Shown here one piece after another: positions 1-6,867 of a DNA stretch of 12,415 nt. Both the position numbers and the translations under genes were made by a program. The DNA lies in contig CAMOOX010000039.1 in the NCBI GenBank assembly GCA_946621875.1, positions 1-12,415 on the forward strand, written 5' to 3'. Each line of letters begins with the position of its first letter. The first letter of the stretch is position 1. The notes beneath the pieces were generated by a model, which saw only the letters and a program-made list of their open reading frames with translations, was not told the DNA's origin and searched no databases. This stretch comes from UBA1738 sp003453455 (GTDB taxonomy: Bacteria; Bacillota; Clostridia; UBA1381).

Positions 1-2
1 AA

Positions 3-326
3 GTCAGTATAAATGGGACATATTATAAGGAATACTGGGGCGAGGGCTCAGCCCGTGCAAGAAATTGGCAAAGATATGATTTGGGTGGTGCGCAGAAGCT
101 GTCCTTTGAGGAGGGCGTGGATTCGTATGTTCCGTATGCAGGCTCTTTAAAGGATAATGTTGAGCTTTCTTTAAGCAAGGTACGCTCTACTATGTGTAAC
201 TGCGGAGCTTTAACAATCCCTGAACTTCAAAAAAAGGCAAAGCTTACGCTTGTTTCAGAAACAAGTATTGTTGAGGGCGGCGCGCACGATGTAATACAAA
301 AGGATAATAACTCCGCAATTAAGTAA
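3..326 (+). CDS. guaB: IMP dehydrogenase, C-terminal fragment (5' end outside window)
   Basis: This is the last 107 residues of IMP dehydrogenase, which oxidises IMP to XMP with NAD+, the committed step of GMP synthesis in the cytoplasm. The frame is open from the window's left edge, so the start lies upstream; the TTG at 81 is internal. The fragment carries GEGSARARNWQRYD (fragment residues 13-26), the active-site flap segment with its Arg-Tyr pair. It then has EEGVDSYVPYAG and STMCNCGA, and ends with EGGAHDV close to the C-terminus, where the family places a monovalent-cation site at the subunit interface. The pattern fits the roughly 500-residue form common in Clostridia. fhs follows after 14 nt, so the two are probably co-transcribed. 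The catalytic cysteine loop and CBS domains are not in view. The family call is secure. Confidence 0.95.
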   Translation, partial: VSINGTYYKEYWGEGSARARNWQRYDLGGAQKLSFEEGVDSYVPYAGSLKDNVELSLSKVRSTMCNCGALTIPELQKKAKLTLVSETSIVEGGAHDVIQKDNNSAIK

Positions 327-340
327 AAAAGGAGATATAA

Positions 341-2017
341 ATGGAATATTTGTCAGATATAGAAATAGCGCAAAAATGCAAAATGAAGCCGATTACCGAG
401 ATAGCAAAAGGTTTAGGAATTGGTGATGAATATGTTGAACCATATGGAAAGTATAAGGCGAAAATTGATGCACAAAATGCCGTGAAAAGTGACAAAAAGG
501 ACGGAAAACTGATATTAGTCACAGCAATCACTCCCACACCTGCGGGCGAAGGCAAAACAACCACAACAATCGGTCTTGCGGACGGACTTAAAAGAATAGG
601 AAAAAAGGTCACAGTTGCTCTCAGAGAACCGTCTCTCGGGCCTGTTTTCGGTATAAAAGGCGGTGCAGCAGGCGGCGGATATGCGCAGGTAGTGCCGATG
701 GAGGATATAAACCTTCATTTTACGGGTGATTTTCACGCAATAGGCGCAGCAAACAATTTGCTTGCGGCTATGCTTGATAATCATATTCAGCAGGGAAATA
801 GTCTTGGCATAGATGTGCGTAAGATAACATGGAAAAGGTGCGTTGATATGAATGACCGCCAGCTGAGGTACTTGGTTGACGGTATGGGCGGAAAGGCAAA
901 CGGAGTGCCGCGCGAAGATGGCTTTGATATAACGGTGGCAAGTGAGATAATGGCTGTTTTCTGCCTTTCAAATTCAATTTCCGACTTAAAGGAGCGCCTT
1001 TCTAAGATTATCGTTGGCTATACATATGACGACAAACCCGTAACGGCAGGCGATTTAAAGGCAGTAGGTGCAATGACTGCACTTTTAAAAGATGCTATAA
1101 AGCCAAATCTTGTCCAGACCTTGGAGGGGACGCCTGCTTTTGTGCATGGCGGGCCTTTTGCAAATATTGCACATGGCTGTAATTCTGTCATTGCCACAAA
1201 ACTTGCGTTAAAACTTGGGGACTATGCAGTAACAGAAGCAGGTTTTGGAGCAGATTTGGGCGCTGAAAAATTTCTTGATATAAAGTGCCGTATGGCAAAT
1301 CTTGTGCCTGATGCAGTTGTTATGGTAGCAACAGTCCGCGCCTTAAAGATGCATGGCGGTCTTGATAAGAAAAATCTTGCAGAAGAAAATATCGAAGCCT
1401 TAGAGAGGGGAATACCCAATCTTTTAAGACATATTTCAAATATAAAAGATGTTTATAAACTGCCTTGCGTTGTCGCTGTAAACCGCTTTCCGACAGATAC
1501 GGATAGTGAGATTGATTTTATTATTAAAAAGTGTAATGAGCTTGGAGTGAAAACTGTTCTTTCAACTGTTTGGCAGGAGGGCGGAAAAGGCGGAGAAACC
1601 CTTGCAAGAGAGGTTGTAAGGCTGTGTGAGGAGGAAAAGAGCGACTTTGCCTTCTCATATGATTTGGAGCTTGGTATAAAGGAAAAAATAGAGGCTGTCG
1701 TCAAAAAAATATATAGAGGTCAAGGGGTAAGCATTACTCAAAATGCTCAAAAGCAGATAGATATGCTTGAAAAGCTCGGATTTTCAAAATGCCCAATATG
1801 TATAGCAAAAACCCAGTACAGTTTTTCTGATGATGCATCAAAAATAGGTGCCCCGGAAGGCTTTTCTGTAACTGTAAGGAATGTTAAAATTTCAGCGGGA
1901 GCGGGCTTTGTAGTTGTGCTTTGCGGCGATATTTTAACAATGCCGGGGCTTCCTAAAAAGCCTTCTGCTGAGAATATAGATGTTGACGAGAACGGTGTAA
2001 TTTCAGGGCTATTTTAA
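341..2017 (+). CDS. fhs: Formate-tetrahydrofolate ligase
   Basis: This 558-residue enzyme makes 10-formyl-THF from formate, THF and ATP. It supplies one-carbon units for purines and formyl-Met-tRNA, and serves as an early methyl-branch step in acetogens. The length matches the usual 555-560 residues. The N-terminal half has the P-loop TPTPAGEGKTTT (about 64-75). It is followed by the family signature EPSLGPVFGIKGGAAGGGYA (96-115) and by VPMEDINLHFTGDFHAI (118-134), all intact. The ATG at 341 has an AAGGAG site about 6 nt upstream. The gene sits 14 nt after guaB, a sensible purine-related pairing. It stops at 2015-2017, directly against a strong hairpin terminator. No other Wood-Ljungdahl genes are visible, so this gene alone does not show acetogenesis. 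Confidence 0.98.
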   Translation: MEYLSDIEIAQKCKMKPITEIAKGLGIGDEYVEPYGKYKAKIDAQNAVKSDKKDGKLILVTAITPTPAGEGKTTTTIGLADGLKRIGKKVTVALREPSLGPVFGIKGGAAGGGYAQVVPMEDINLHFTGDFHAIGAANNLLAAMLDNHIQQGNSLGIDVRKITWKRCVDMNDRQLRYLVDGMGGKANGVPREDGFDITVASEIMAVFCLSNSISDLKERLSKIIVGYTYDDKPVTAGDLKAVGAMTALLKDAIKPNLVQTLEGTPAFVHGGPFANIAHGCNSVIATKLALKLGDYAVTEAGFGADLGAEKFLDIKCRMANLVPDAVVMVATVRALKMHGGLDKKNLAEENIEALERGIPNLLRHISNIKDVYKLPCVVAVNRFPTDTDSEIDFIIKKCNELGVKTVLSTVWQEGGKGGETLAREVVRLCEEEKSDFAFSYDLELGIKEKIEAVVKKIYRGQGVSITQNAQKQIDMLEKLGFSKCPICIAKTQYSFSDDASKIGAPEGFSVTVRNVKISAGAGFVVVLCGDILTMPGLPKKPSAENIDVDENGVISGLF

Positions 2018-2052
2018 ACTAAAAAAACAGCAGAAATGCTGTTTTTTTAGTT
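2017..2052. terminator. Bidirectional intrinsic terminator between convergent genes
   Basis: A 16-bp perfect stem (2017-2032 with 2037-2052) closes on a GAAA tetraloop. The A7 run at 2021-2027 and the T7 run at 2042-2048 give a U-tract in either direction, so the element should end fhs on the plus strand and the YihY-family gene on the minus strand. The fhs stop codon touches its left edge and the minus-strand stop codon (2047-2049) lies inside the right arm. Confidence 0.93.
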
Positions 2053-2925
2053 ATTAGTTTTAGTATCTTCGGAATTTTTATGAAATTTCGCGCGCCTGAT
2101 TCTTCGCCTTTCTGCTTTGCTTGTTATAACCGCCATATTTATTTCGCCGCCGATTAAAAATATAATCATACAGCAATACACCCAAAGCATCATAAGTACG
2201 AGTGCGGCAAGACTGCCGTAGATGTATGAATAATTTGCAAAATTCTCAATGTAAAATGAGAATAAGAAGGAAAAGAGCATCCAAACCGATGTGGTAAAAA
2301 TTGCCCCATGAACATGATTTTTGGGGCGTGTTTTTCTGCCGGAAAAAACCATATAAATAAGTGAAAAGGACGCTGTAAGGAGAATAAATGTAAAAATCCA
2401 TTTAAGCCAGGCGGTACGGCTTAATATAAAGTGCCATATACCTGATTTCAGTTCCAAAAAATTAATAATCGAGTTTCCGAATACAAATACTGTCAGGAAC
2501 AAAATCATAATAAAGATAAATACTATGGTATATAAAATACTTGCCAAAATATCCCAAATAATCATCGAGCGCCGCGGTGCATGATAAACATTTCTTGTTC
2601 CGCGCTCTATTGCCTGTATCCCGCGGGATGCCGTCCACATAGACGATATAGCAGAAAGTGAAATCACCGAGCCTGATACCTTGTAAAAAATTTCATGGAT
2701 AATGTTTTCAAATGAGGGGAGAACCACCTCTGGCAAAAAAGGCGCCGCAATTATCATTACATCGCTTTCGCTTACGGGAAGTATGAACTTTGCAAGTGAC
2801 AAAAGCATCATAATAAAGGGTATTGAAGATATGATGATATAAAAGGACGCCTGTGCGGAGTACATATAAACATTATCGCGGGTAATGGCGCCGATTAAAT
2901 TAAAAATCCTGGTTTTAATATTCAT
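2047..2925 (-). CDS. YihY/virulence factor BrkB family integral membrane protein
   Basis: This 292-residue polytopic membrane protein has about six hydrophobic segments: near 24-48, 85-98, 123-150, 170-193, 206-226 and 236-262. Family hallmarks are visible: AQASFYIIISSIPF (24-37), MWTASRGIQAIERGTRNVYH (96-115), the PKNHVHGA segment (201-208) and YGSLAALVLMMLWVY with GGEIN (236-263). The C-terminus is a basic cytoplasmic tail (KAERRRIRRAKFHK). The family was once called ribonuclease BN by mistake and has no agreed biochemical function, although transport or envelope roles have been suggested. The start is supported by a GGAG site about 6 nt upstream on the minus strand. The gene stands alone on its strand in this window, with its own very strong promoter, and shares a terminator with fhs. 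Confidence 0.93.
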   Translation of the reverse strand: MNIKTRIFNLIGAITRDNVYMYSAQASFYIIISSIPFIMMLLSLAKFILPVSESDVMIIAAPFLPEVVLPSFENIIHEIFYKVSGSVISLSAISSMWTASRGIQAIERGTRNVYHAPRRSMIIWDILASILYTIVFIFIMILFLTVFVFGNSIINFLELKSGIWHFILSRTAWLKWIFTFILLTASFSLIYMVFSGRKTRPKNHVHGAIFTTSVWMLFSFLFSFYIENFANYSYIYGSLAALVLMMLWVYCCMIIFLIGGEINMAVITSKAERRRIRRAKFHKNSEDTKTNN

Positions 2926-2985
2926 AATTATCTCCGTATTTTAGTCTTTATAGAAATATTATTCAAAGTCAAAAAGAATATACAC

Positions 2986-3014
2986 ATTATAGCATACCAA
3001 AAAAAGTATGTCAA
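2986..3014 (-). promoter_or_regulatory. Consensus sigma-A promoter for the YihY-family gene
   Basis: Read on the minus strand, TTGACA (3014-3009) is followed by a 17-nt spacer and TATAAT (2991-2986). A TGC just upstream of the -10 makes it an extended -10 promoter. Both hexamers and the spacing match the housekeeping consensus exactly. Transcription should start near 2979, leaving a leader of about 54 nt that shows no obvious structure. This reading comes from the sequence alone. Confidence 0.88.
2993..3010. repeat. Short inverted repeat inside the leftward promoter spacer
   Basis: CATAC (2993-2997) and GTATG (3006-3010) form a 5-bp inverted repeat around an 8-nt centre, CAAAAAAA. The repeat lies almost wholly between the -35 and -10 of the minus-strand promoter and reaches two bases into the -35. 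It could be an operator for a dimeric regulator, but half-sites this short in A/T-rich DNA can arise by chance. Confidence 0.3.
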
Positions 3015-3047
3015 ATTCAAAAATACGATAAAAATCCAAAATTTTAC

Positions 3048-3076
3048 TTGTACTTTTCTTCAATATGATGTATAAT
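3048..3076 (+). promoter_or_regulatory. Rightward promoter of the trmL-to-dehydratase operon
   Basis: TTGTAC (3048-3053) and a perfect TATAAT (3071-3076) are separated by 17 nt. The -10 is consensus, while the -35 keeps only the TTG core. The expected start site near 3083 gives a leader of about 27 nt before the ATG at 3110. The -10 overlaps the upstream ATGs at 3065 and 3068, which would then not be in the transcript. It is the only clear promoter seen ahead of the seven rightward genes. Confidence 0.75.
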
Positions 3077-3099
3077 AATAAAGATATAGTAGGGGTAAT

Positions 3100-3105
3100 G
3101 GTGAT
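3100..3105 (+). promoter_or_regulatory. Ribosome binding site that decides the trmL start
   Basis: GGTGAT lies 4 nt before the ATG at 3110. It pairs with the 5' portion of the 16S anti-Shine-Dalgarno region, and that alignment gives normal spacing. The same element precedes the next gene. The AGGGG at 3091-3095 is only 2 nt from the in-frame ATG at 3098; it would suit the GTG at 3101 better, which leaves some doubt about the start. Confidence 0.55.
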
Positions 3106-3109
3106 TAAA

Positions 3110-3601
3110 ATGTTTAATATAGTTTTGGTAGAGCCCGAAATACCGCAAAATACCGGAAATATTGCAAGAACATGCGCGGCGACAGGGAGCAGGCTTCATA
3201 TTGTAAAGCCTATGGGATTTACAATAGACGATAAGAAGTTAAAGCGTGCAGGGCTTGATTATTGGCATCTTCTGGGTGTTACATATTATGAAAACTTAGA
3301 TGATTTTTTTGAAAAGAATAAAAACGGCAGATTTTTTTACTCAACGACTAAGGGAGTTAATAAATACTCTGATGTTTCGTATTGCGACGGTGATTTTATA
3401 CTTTTCGGAAAGGAAACCAAAGGCCTTCCCGAAGAACTTTTAAAGGAAAATAAAGAGTTTTGTATAAGGATACCTATGATAGATGAGGCAAGAAGCCTGA
3501 ATTTGTCAAACTCTGCCGCCATAGTGGTATATGAGGCGCTTAGGCAGACAGGATTTATGGAGCTTAAAACAGAGGGAAATCTTACAAAATTCAATTGGTA
3601 G
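3110..3601 (+). CDS. trmL: tRNA (cytidine/uridine-2'-O-)-methyltransferase TrmL (SPOUT family)
   Basis: This is a 163-residue SPOUT methyltransferase. TrmL uses S-adenosylmethionine to 2'-O-methylate the wobble nucleotide (position 34) of certain tRNA-Leu species. All three family motifs are present: NTGNIAR (14-20), FGKETKGLP (99-107), and IPM followed by RSLNLSNSAAIVVYEALRQ (121-145), which forms the knotted SAM site. The start at 3110 gives MFNIVLVEPEIP, which matches how the family normally begins, and has GGTGAT just upstream. The reading frame extends to 3065, but that start overlaps the -10 box and adds residues unlike the family. This is the first gene of the rightward operon. Its stop codon overlaps the ribosome binding site of the next gene, so translation of the two is probably coupled. 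Confidence 0.93.
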   Translation: MFNIVLVEPEIPQNTGNIARTCAATGSRLHIVKPMGFTIDDKKLKRAGLDYWHLLGVTYYENLDDFFEKNKNGRFFYSTTKGVNKYSDVSYCDGDFILFGKETKGLPEELLKENKEFCIRIPMIDEARSLNLSNSAAIVVYEALRQTGFMELKTEGNLTKFNW

Positions 3602-3606
3602 GTGAT
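3600..3606 (+). promoter_or_regulatory. Ribosome binding site of the DegV-family gene
   Basis: AGGTGAT overlaps the trmL stop codon (TAG, 3599-3601) and lies 3 nt before the ATG at 3610. It favours this ATG over the in-frame TTG at 3595, which lies inside trmL and upstream of the site. Confidence 0.7.
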
Positions 3607-3609
3607 AGT

Positions 3610-4479
3610 ATGAGTAAAGTGAAAATTTTTGTAGATACAGGCGCAGATTTATCAAAAAAGCTTTTGGAAAAATATGATATTGATGTGATAAATTTTATCT
3701 GCACATTCGGTGAAAAATCTTATGTTGCGGGAGAGGAGCTTTCAAACGAAGAATTTTACGAAAAGCTGGAAAGATCAGATGAACTTCCAAAAACTTCGCA
3801 GACTTCTCCTGCCGTGATGTATGAAAAACTTTCGGAAGCGGCAAAAGAATATGACACGGTCGTATTTTTCACTATTTCCAAAGAGGCGAGCGGCGAATAC
3901 AATAATGCAAGAATGAATGCAGAAATTATTATGGAGGAAAATCCATCTTCTGATGTACGCATAGTAGATACTATGACATTTTCGGCATACATAGGCGAAA
4001 CCGCGATTAAATTCCGAGAACTTTTAAATTGCGGCAAAGATGTTGATACCGCACTTTCTGAGGCGCTTAAAATGCTTGACTACTATGAGGTTTATATCCT
4101 TGTGGATTCTTTAAAATTTCTCCAAAAGGGCGGAAGGATAAAGAAGACTGCGGCAATTGTGGGTGAGCTTTTAGAAATAAAGCCTGTACTTGGAATACGC
4201 GACGGACTTATTGAGCCTATCGAAAAGATACGCGGCAAAAAAAAGATGATTAAGAAGCTTTTGGATTTGATTGAAGAAAGTCCTGAATTTGACAGCGAGA
4301 ATAAAGAGTTTATTATAGTCGAATCAAGTAAGGAGTATGGTGATGAGGCAGAGGCGCTTATATCGGAAAAATTTGAAGATGCAAAAATCAACAGGCGCTA
4401 TGAATTTGGTCCAATAATCGGCACACATATAGGCAGCGGTGCTCTTGCCATACTTTTCAGAAGGAAGGAAAAAATATGA
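3610..4479 (+). CDS. DegV family (FakB-type) fatty-acid-binding protein
   Basis: This 289-residue protein is of the usual DegV length. Members bind one fatty acid; characterised FakB proteins present it to the kinase FakA for phosphorylation and entry into phospholipid synthesis. The opening KIFVDTGADLS (5-15) is the expected phosphate-side loop. Thr62 in KTSQTSP, Ser94 in EASGEY and His273 in GTHIGSGA correspond to the conserved ligand-headgroup residues. FLQKGGRI (170-177) and LLEIKPVLGIRDG (187-199) are also typical. The ATG at 3610 is chosen because AGGTGAT precedes it. The last bases overlap the next gene as ATGA (4476-4479), which points to translational coupling. No FakA kinase is in the window, so its partner, if any, is encoded elsewhere. 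Which fatty acid it prefers cannot be read from the sequence. Confidence 0.92.
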   Translation: MSKVKIFVDTGADLSKKLLEKYDIDVINFICTFGEKSYVAGEELSNEEFYEKLERSDELPKTSQTSPAVMYEKLSEAAKEYDTVVFFTISKEASGEYNNARMNAEIIMEENPSSDVRIVDTMTFSAYIGETAIKFRELLNCGKDVDTALSEALKMLDYYEVYILVDSLKFLQKGGRIKKTAAIVGELLEIKPVLGIRDGLIEPIEKIRGKKKMIKKLLDLIEESPEFDSENKEFIIVESSKEYGDEAEALISEKFEDAKINRRYEFGPIIGTHIGSGALAILFRRKEKI

Positions 4480-5687
4480 AATATTTAGTTATCTTGGGCG
4501 ATGGAATGGCAGATTTTCCTATCTCGGAATTTGACGGAAAGACTGTGCTCGATGCCGCTAATAAGCCTAATATGGACTATATGTCAAAAAACGGCGAGTT
4601 AGGAATGGTAAAAACTGTACCTGACGGTTTAAAGCCGGGCAGTGATGTTGCAAATCTTTCGGTGTTAGGTTACGATGTGAAAAACTGCTATACGGGACGC
4701 TCGCCACTTGAAGCGGCAAGTATCGGAGTTAATTTAAAGGATAATGATGTTACATTCAGGGCAAACCTGGTAACGCTATCGGATAGCGAGCCTTTTGAAA
4801 ATAAGGTGATGCTTGACTATTCGGCAGGCGAAATTTCAACAAGTGAGGCAGCAGAACTCATTGAGGCCGTGGAAAAGGAGCTGCATACTGACTTTATCCA
4901 CTTTTACAGCGGAGTGAGTTATCGACATCTTCTTGTATGGACAGGCGGAAGTACAAATGTAAGCTTGACGCCGCCGCATGATATTTCCGATAAAAATATT
5001 GGTGCATATCTTCCAAAGGGTGATAATGGCGATAAGCTTTTGGAGCTTATGAAGCGTTCAAATGAAATTTTGAAAAATCATCCTATAAATCAAAAAAGAG
5101 TAAAAGAGGGAAAAAATCCTGCAACTTCACTATGGTTCTGGGGCGAGGGAACAAAACCGAAGATAGATAATTTTAAGGAAAAATTTGGGATTTCAGGAAG
5201 TATGATTTCGGCAGTTGACCTTTTAAAAGGGATTGCAATATGCGCAGATATGAAATCAATAGATGTTCCCGGTGCAACAGGAAATTGGGATACAAACTTT
5301 GACGGAAAAGCGCAGGCGGCGTTTGATACGCTGACAAAGGACGGCGCGGATTATGTATATATCCATATGGAAGCTCCCGACGAATGCGGTCATCAAGGGG
5401 ATGCAGAAAAGAAGAAGCTTTCTGTCGAGCTTATAGATGCGAAAGTAGTCGGATTTTTAAGAAAAACGCTTGAAAATCATAATATTGACTATAAAATGCT
5501 GATTTTGCCTGATCATCCCACACCTGTGTCAATAAAAACACATGTATCAGACCCTGTGCCTTATATTATTTACAGCTCGCAGGGCGGCGAAAAATCAGGA
5601 CTTTGCTATAACGAGGAGAACGGTAAAAAAACAGGAGTGTATTTCGCAAGCGGCGAAGAGCTTATGAAACATTTTTTAAAGGATTAG
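4476..5687 (+). CDS. apgM: Archaeal-type cofactor-independent phosphoglycerate mutase / proposed homoserine kinase
   Basis: This 403-residue cytoplasmic metalloenzyme belongs to the alkaline phosphatase superfamily. The archaeal-type enzymes interconvert 3- and 2-phosphoglycerate through a phosphoserine. A bacterial subgroup has been proposed to act as homoserine kinase instead. Visible features are the metal-binding DGMAD (9-13), and PGSDVANLSVLGYD (54-67) with Ser56 as the likely nucleophile. TGRSPLEAASIGV (73-85), EAPDECGHQGD (299-309, Asp302 and His306), LPDHPTP (344-350, Asp346 and His347) and His356 complete the metal sites. All expected catalytic residues are present. The start ATG overlaps the DegV stop and has AAGGAAGGA upstream. 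No threonine or glycolytic genes lie nearby to settle the substrate. The family is certain; the exact reaction is not. Confidence 0.87.
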   Translation: MKYLVILGDGMADFPISEFDGKTVLDAANKPNMDYMSKNGELGMVKTVPDGLKPGSDVANLSVLGYDVKNCYTGRSPLEAASIGVNLKDNDVTFRANLVTLSDSEPFENKVMLDYSAGEISTSEAAELIEAVEKELHTDFIHFYSGVSYRHLLVWTGGSTNVSLTPPHDISDKNIGAYLPKGDNGDKLLELMKRSNEILKNHPINQKRVKEGKNPATSLWFWGEGTKPKIDNFKEKFGISGSMISAVDLLKGIAICADMKSIDVPGATGNWDTNFDGKAQAAFDTLTKDGADYVYIHMEAPDECGHQGDAEKKKLSVELIDAKVVGFLRKTLENHNIDYKMLILPDHPTPVSIKTHVSDPVPYIIYSSQGGEKSGLCYNEENGKKTGVYFASGEELMKHFLKD

Positions 5688-5700
5688 AAAGGAATAAGCT

Positions 5701-6864
5701 GTGATTAAAAAGAAAACGGTAAAAAGTGTTTTTGTAATACTTTTGGCAGTAGTTATTCTGGCGGCAATTATTATATTCTTTCCGAATATAGTGCAGTTTT
5801 TGTGGTCTATTGCTCTGATTTTTGTGCCGTTTATAACGGCATATGCGGTATCGCTTTTTGCAAACAATCTGGCAAGCGCCCTGCAAAAACGTTTTCACCT
5901 TCCAAGAAATATATCTGCCATTTTAGTTATTATTTTAACAGTTGGAGTACTTGGCGGAATTTTGGGAGGCGTAATCTGGAAGGTTATAGAGGAATTGAAG
6001 CGGCTATATGATAATTTTCCGTCGGTTTATTCAAGTATTCAGACTTCGTGGAATACAATTTCGGATAATCTTTCTTATATAGTTGACCAGCTGCCTCATA
6101 ATATTCAGGAGTCTATAAACAGTCTTTATGAACAGTTTATGGACGGGCTTGCCGCTATTGTAAAGGATGCAGAGGTCTTTAAAACGGCAGGAAATATTGC
6201 AAAAAAACTTCCAAGTATTTTAGTCAGCGTAATTACATTTATTCTGTCACTGTATTTTATGATTTCCGATTCAAAAGAAATAAATGTTTTTTTGCGAAAG
6301 CACATACCTATTTCTTTACAGGTACGCGTATCGCAGCTAAAAACGGAAATAAAAAAATATATGGGCGGATATTTAAAGGCACAACTCATTATGATGGGTA
6401 TTTCCTTTATCGTTCTGCTTATAGGACTTTTGATTTTGCGGGTTGAATATGCACTTATCATAGCGATTGCGATAGCAATATTTGATGCACTTCCGTTTTT
6501 TGGAAGCGGTGCGGTTTTAATTCCGTGGTCGGTAATTAGTTTCCTATCAGGTGCGGCATCAAGAGGCGTAGGACTTTTAATAATATATCTTTCGGTGCTT
6601 TTGATGCGTCAGCTGATTGAGCCGAAAATTGTCGGAAAAAGCATCGGGATGCATCCGCTTTTAACTCTTATGTCAATGTATGCAGGATATCGGATTTTTT
6701 CAATTGGCGGATTGATTTTAGGGCCTTTAACGCTTACACTTATTATCAGCTTTTACAAGGTGGGGTTATTTGACGGAATTATAAAGGTGATAAAGTCAAT
6801 TTATAGCAAAATTGTAAACGAAATAAAGAGCATAATTATTTCATTTAACAGCGAAGGAGAATGA
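5701..6864 (+). CDS. AI-2E family (YtvI-like) integral membrane protein
   Basis: This 387-residue polytopic protein is of the AI-2E family transporter type. It has about eight hydrophobic segments: near 8-28, 31-54, 71-96, 172-190, 227-247, 249-266, 270-305 (probably two) and 323-350. A long soluble stretch (about 97-170) follows the third. The conserved family region is clear: YLKAQLIMMGISF (224-236), FDALPFFGSGAVLIPW (261-276), LIEPKIVGKSIGMHPLLTL (305-323) and GGLILGP (336-342). This arrangement resembles sporulation protein YtvI, and the family also holds transporters for various substrates, so neither autoinducer export nor sporulation is shown here. The GTG start at 5701 has AAGGAA 6 nt upstream, 13 nt after the previous stop. 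metG begins only 3 nt after it ends. Confidence 0.9.
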   Translation: MIKKKTVKSVFVILLAVVILAAIIIFFPNIVQFLWSIALIFVPFITAYAVSLFANNLASALQKRFHLPRNISAILVIILTVGVLGGILGGVIWKVIEELKRLYDNFPSVYSSIQTSWNTISDNLSYIVDQLPHNIQESINSLYEQFMDGLAAIVKDAEVFKTAGNIAKKLPSILVSVITFILSLYFMISDSKEINVFLRKHIPISLQVRVSQLKTEIKKYMGGYLKAQLIMMGISFIVLLIGLLILRVEYALIIAIAIAIFDALPFFGSGAVLIPWSVISFLSGAASRGVGLLIIYLSVLLMRQLIEPKIVGKSIGMHPLLTLMSMYAGYRIFSIGGLILGPLTLTLIISFYKVGLFDGIIKVIKSIYSKIVNEIKSIIISFNSEGE

Positions 6865-6867
6865 GAA

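Noticed and set aside
319..612. 97-residue minus-strand open frame over the start of fhs
   Set aside because: It opposes the highly conserved fhs N-terminus and P-loop and has no promoter or ribosome binding site I can support.
2926..3109. Possible riboswitch or T-box in the only sizeable intergenic gap
   Set aside because: The 184 nt are A/T-rich and filled by two divergent promoters. Neither short leader shows a stable hairpin series, T-box sequence or terminator.
3595..3609. TTG at 3595 as the start of the DegV-family gene
   Set aside because: It lies inside the trmL end and upstream of the ribosome binding site, and the five added residues do not resemble the family N-terminus.
6770..6807. 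Possible internal promoter for metG, with TTGACG at 6770
   Set aside because: No acceptable -10 hexamer sits 16-18 nt downstream; the nearest TATA-like sequence is about 26 nt away.
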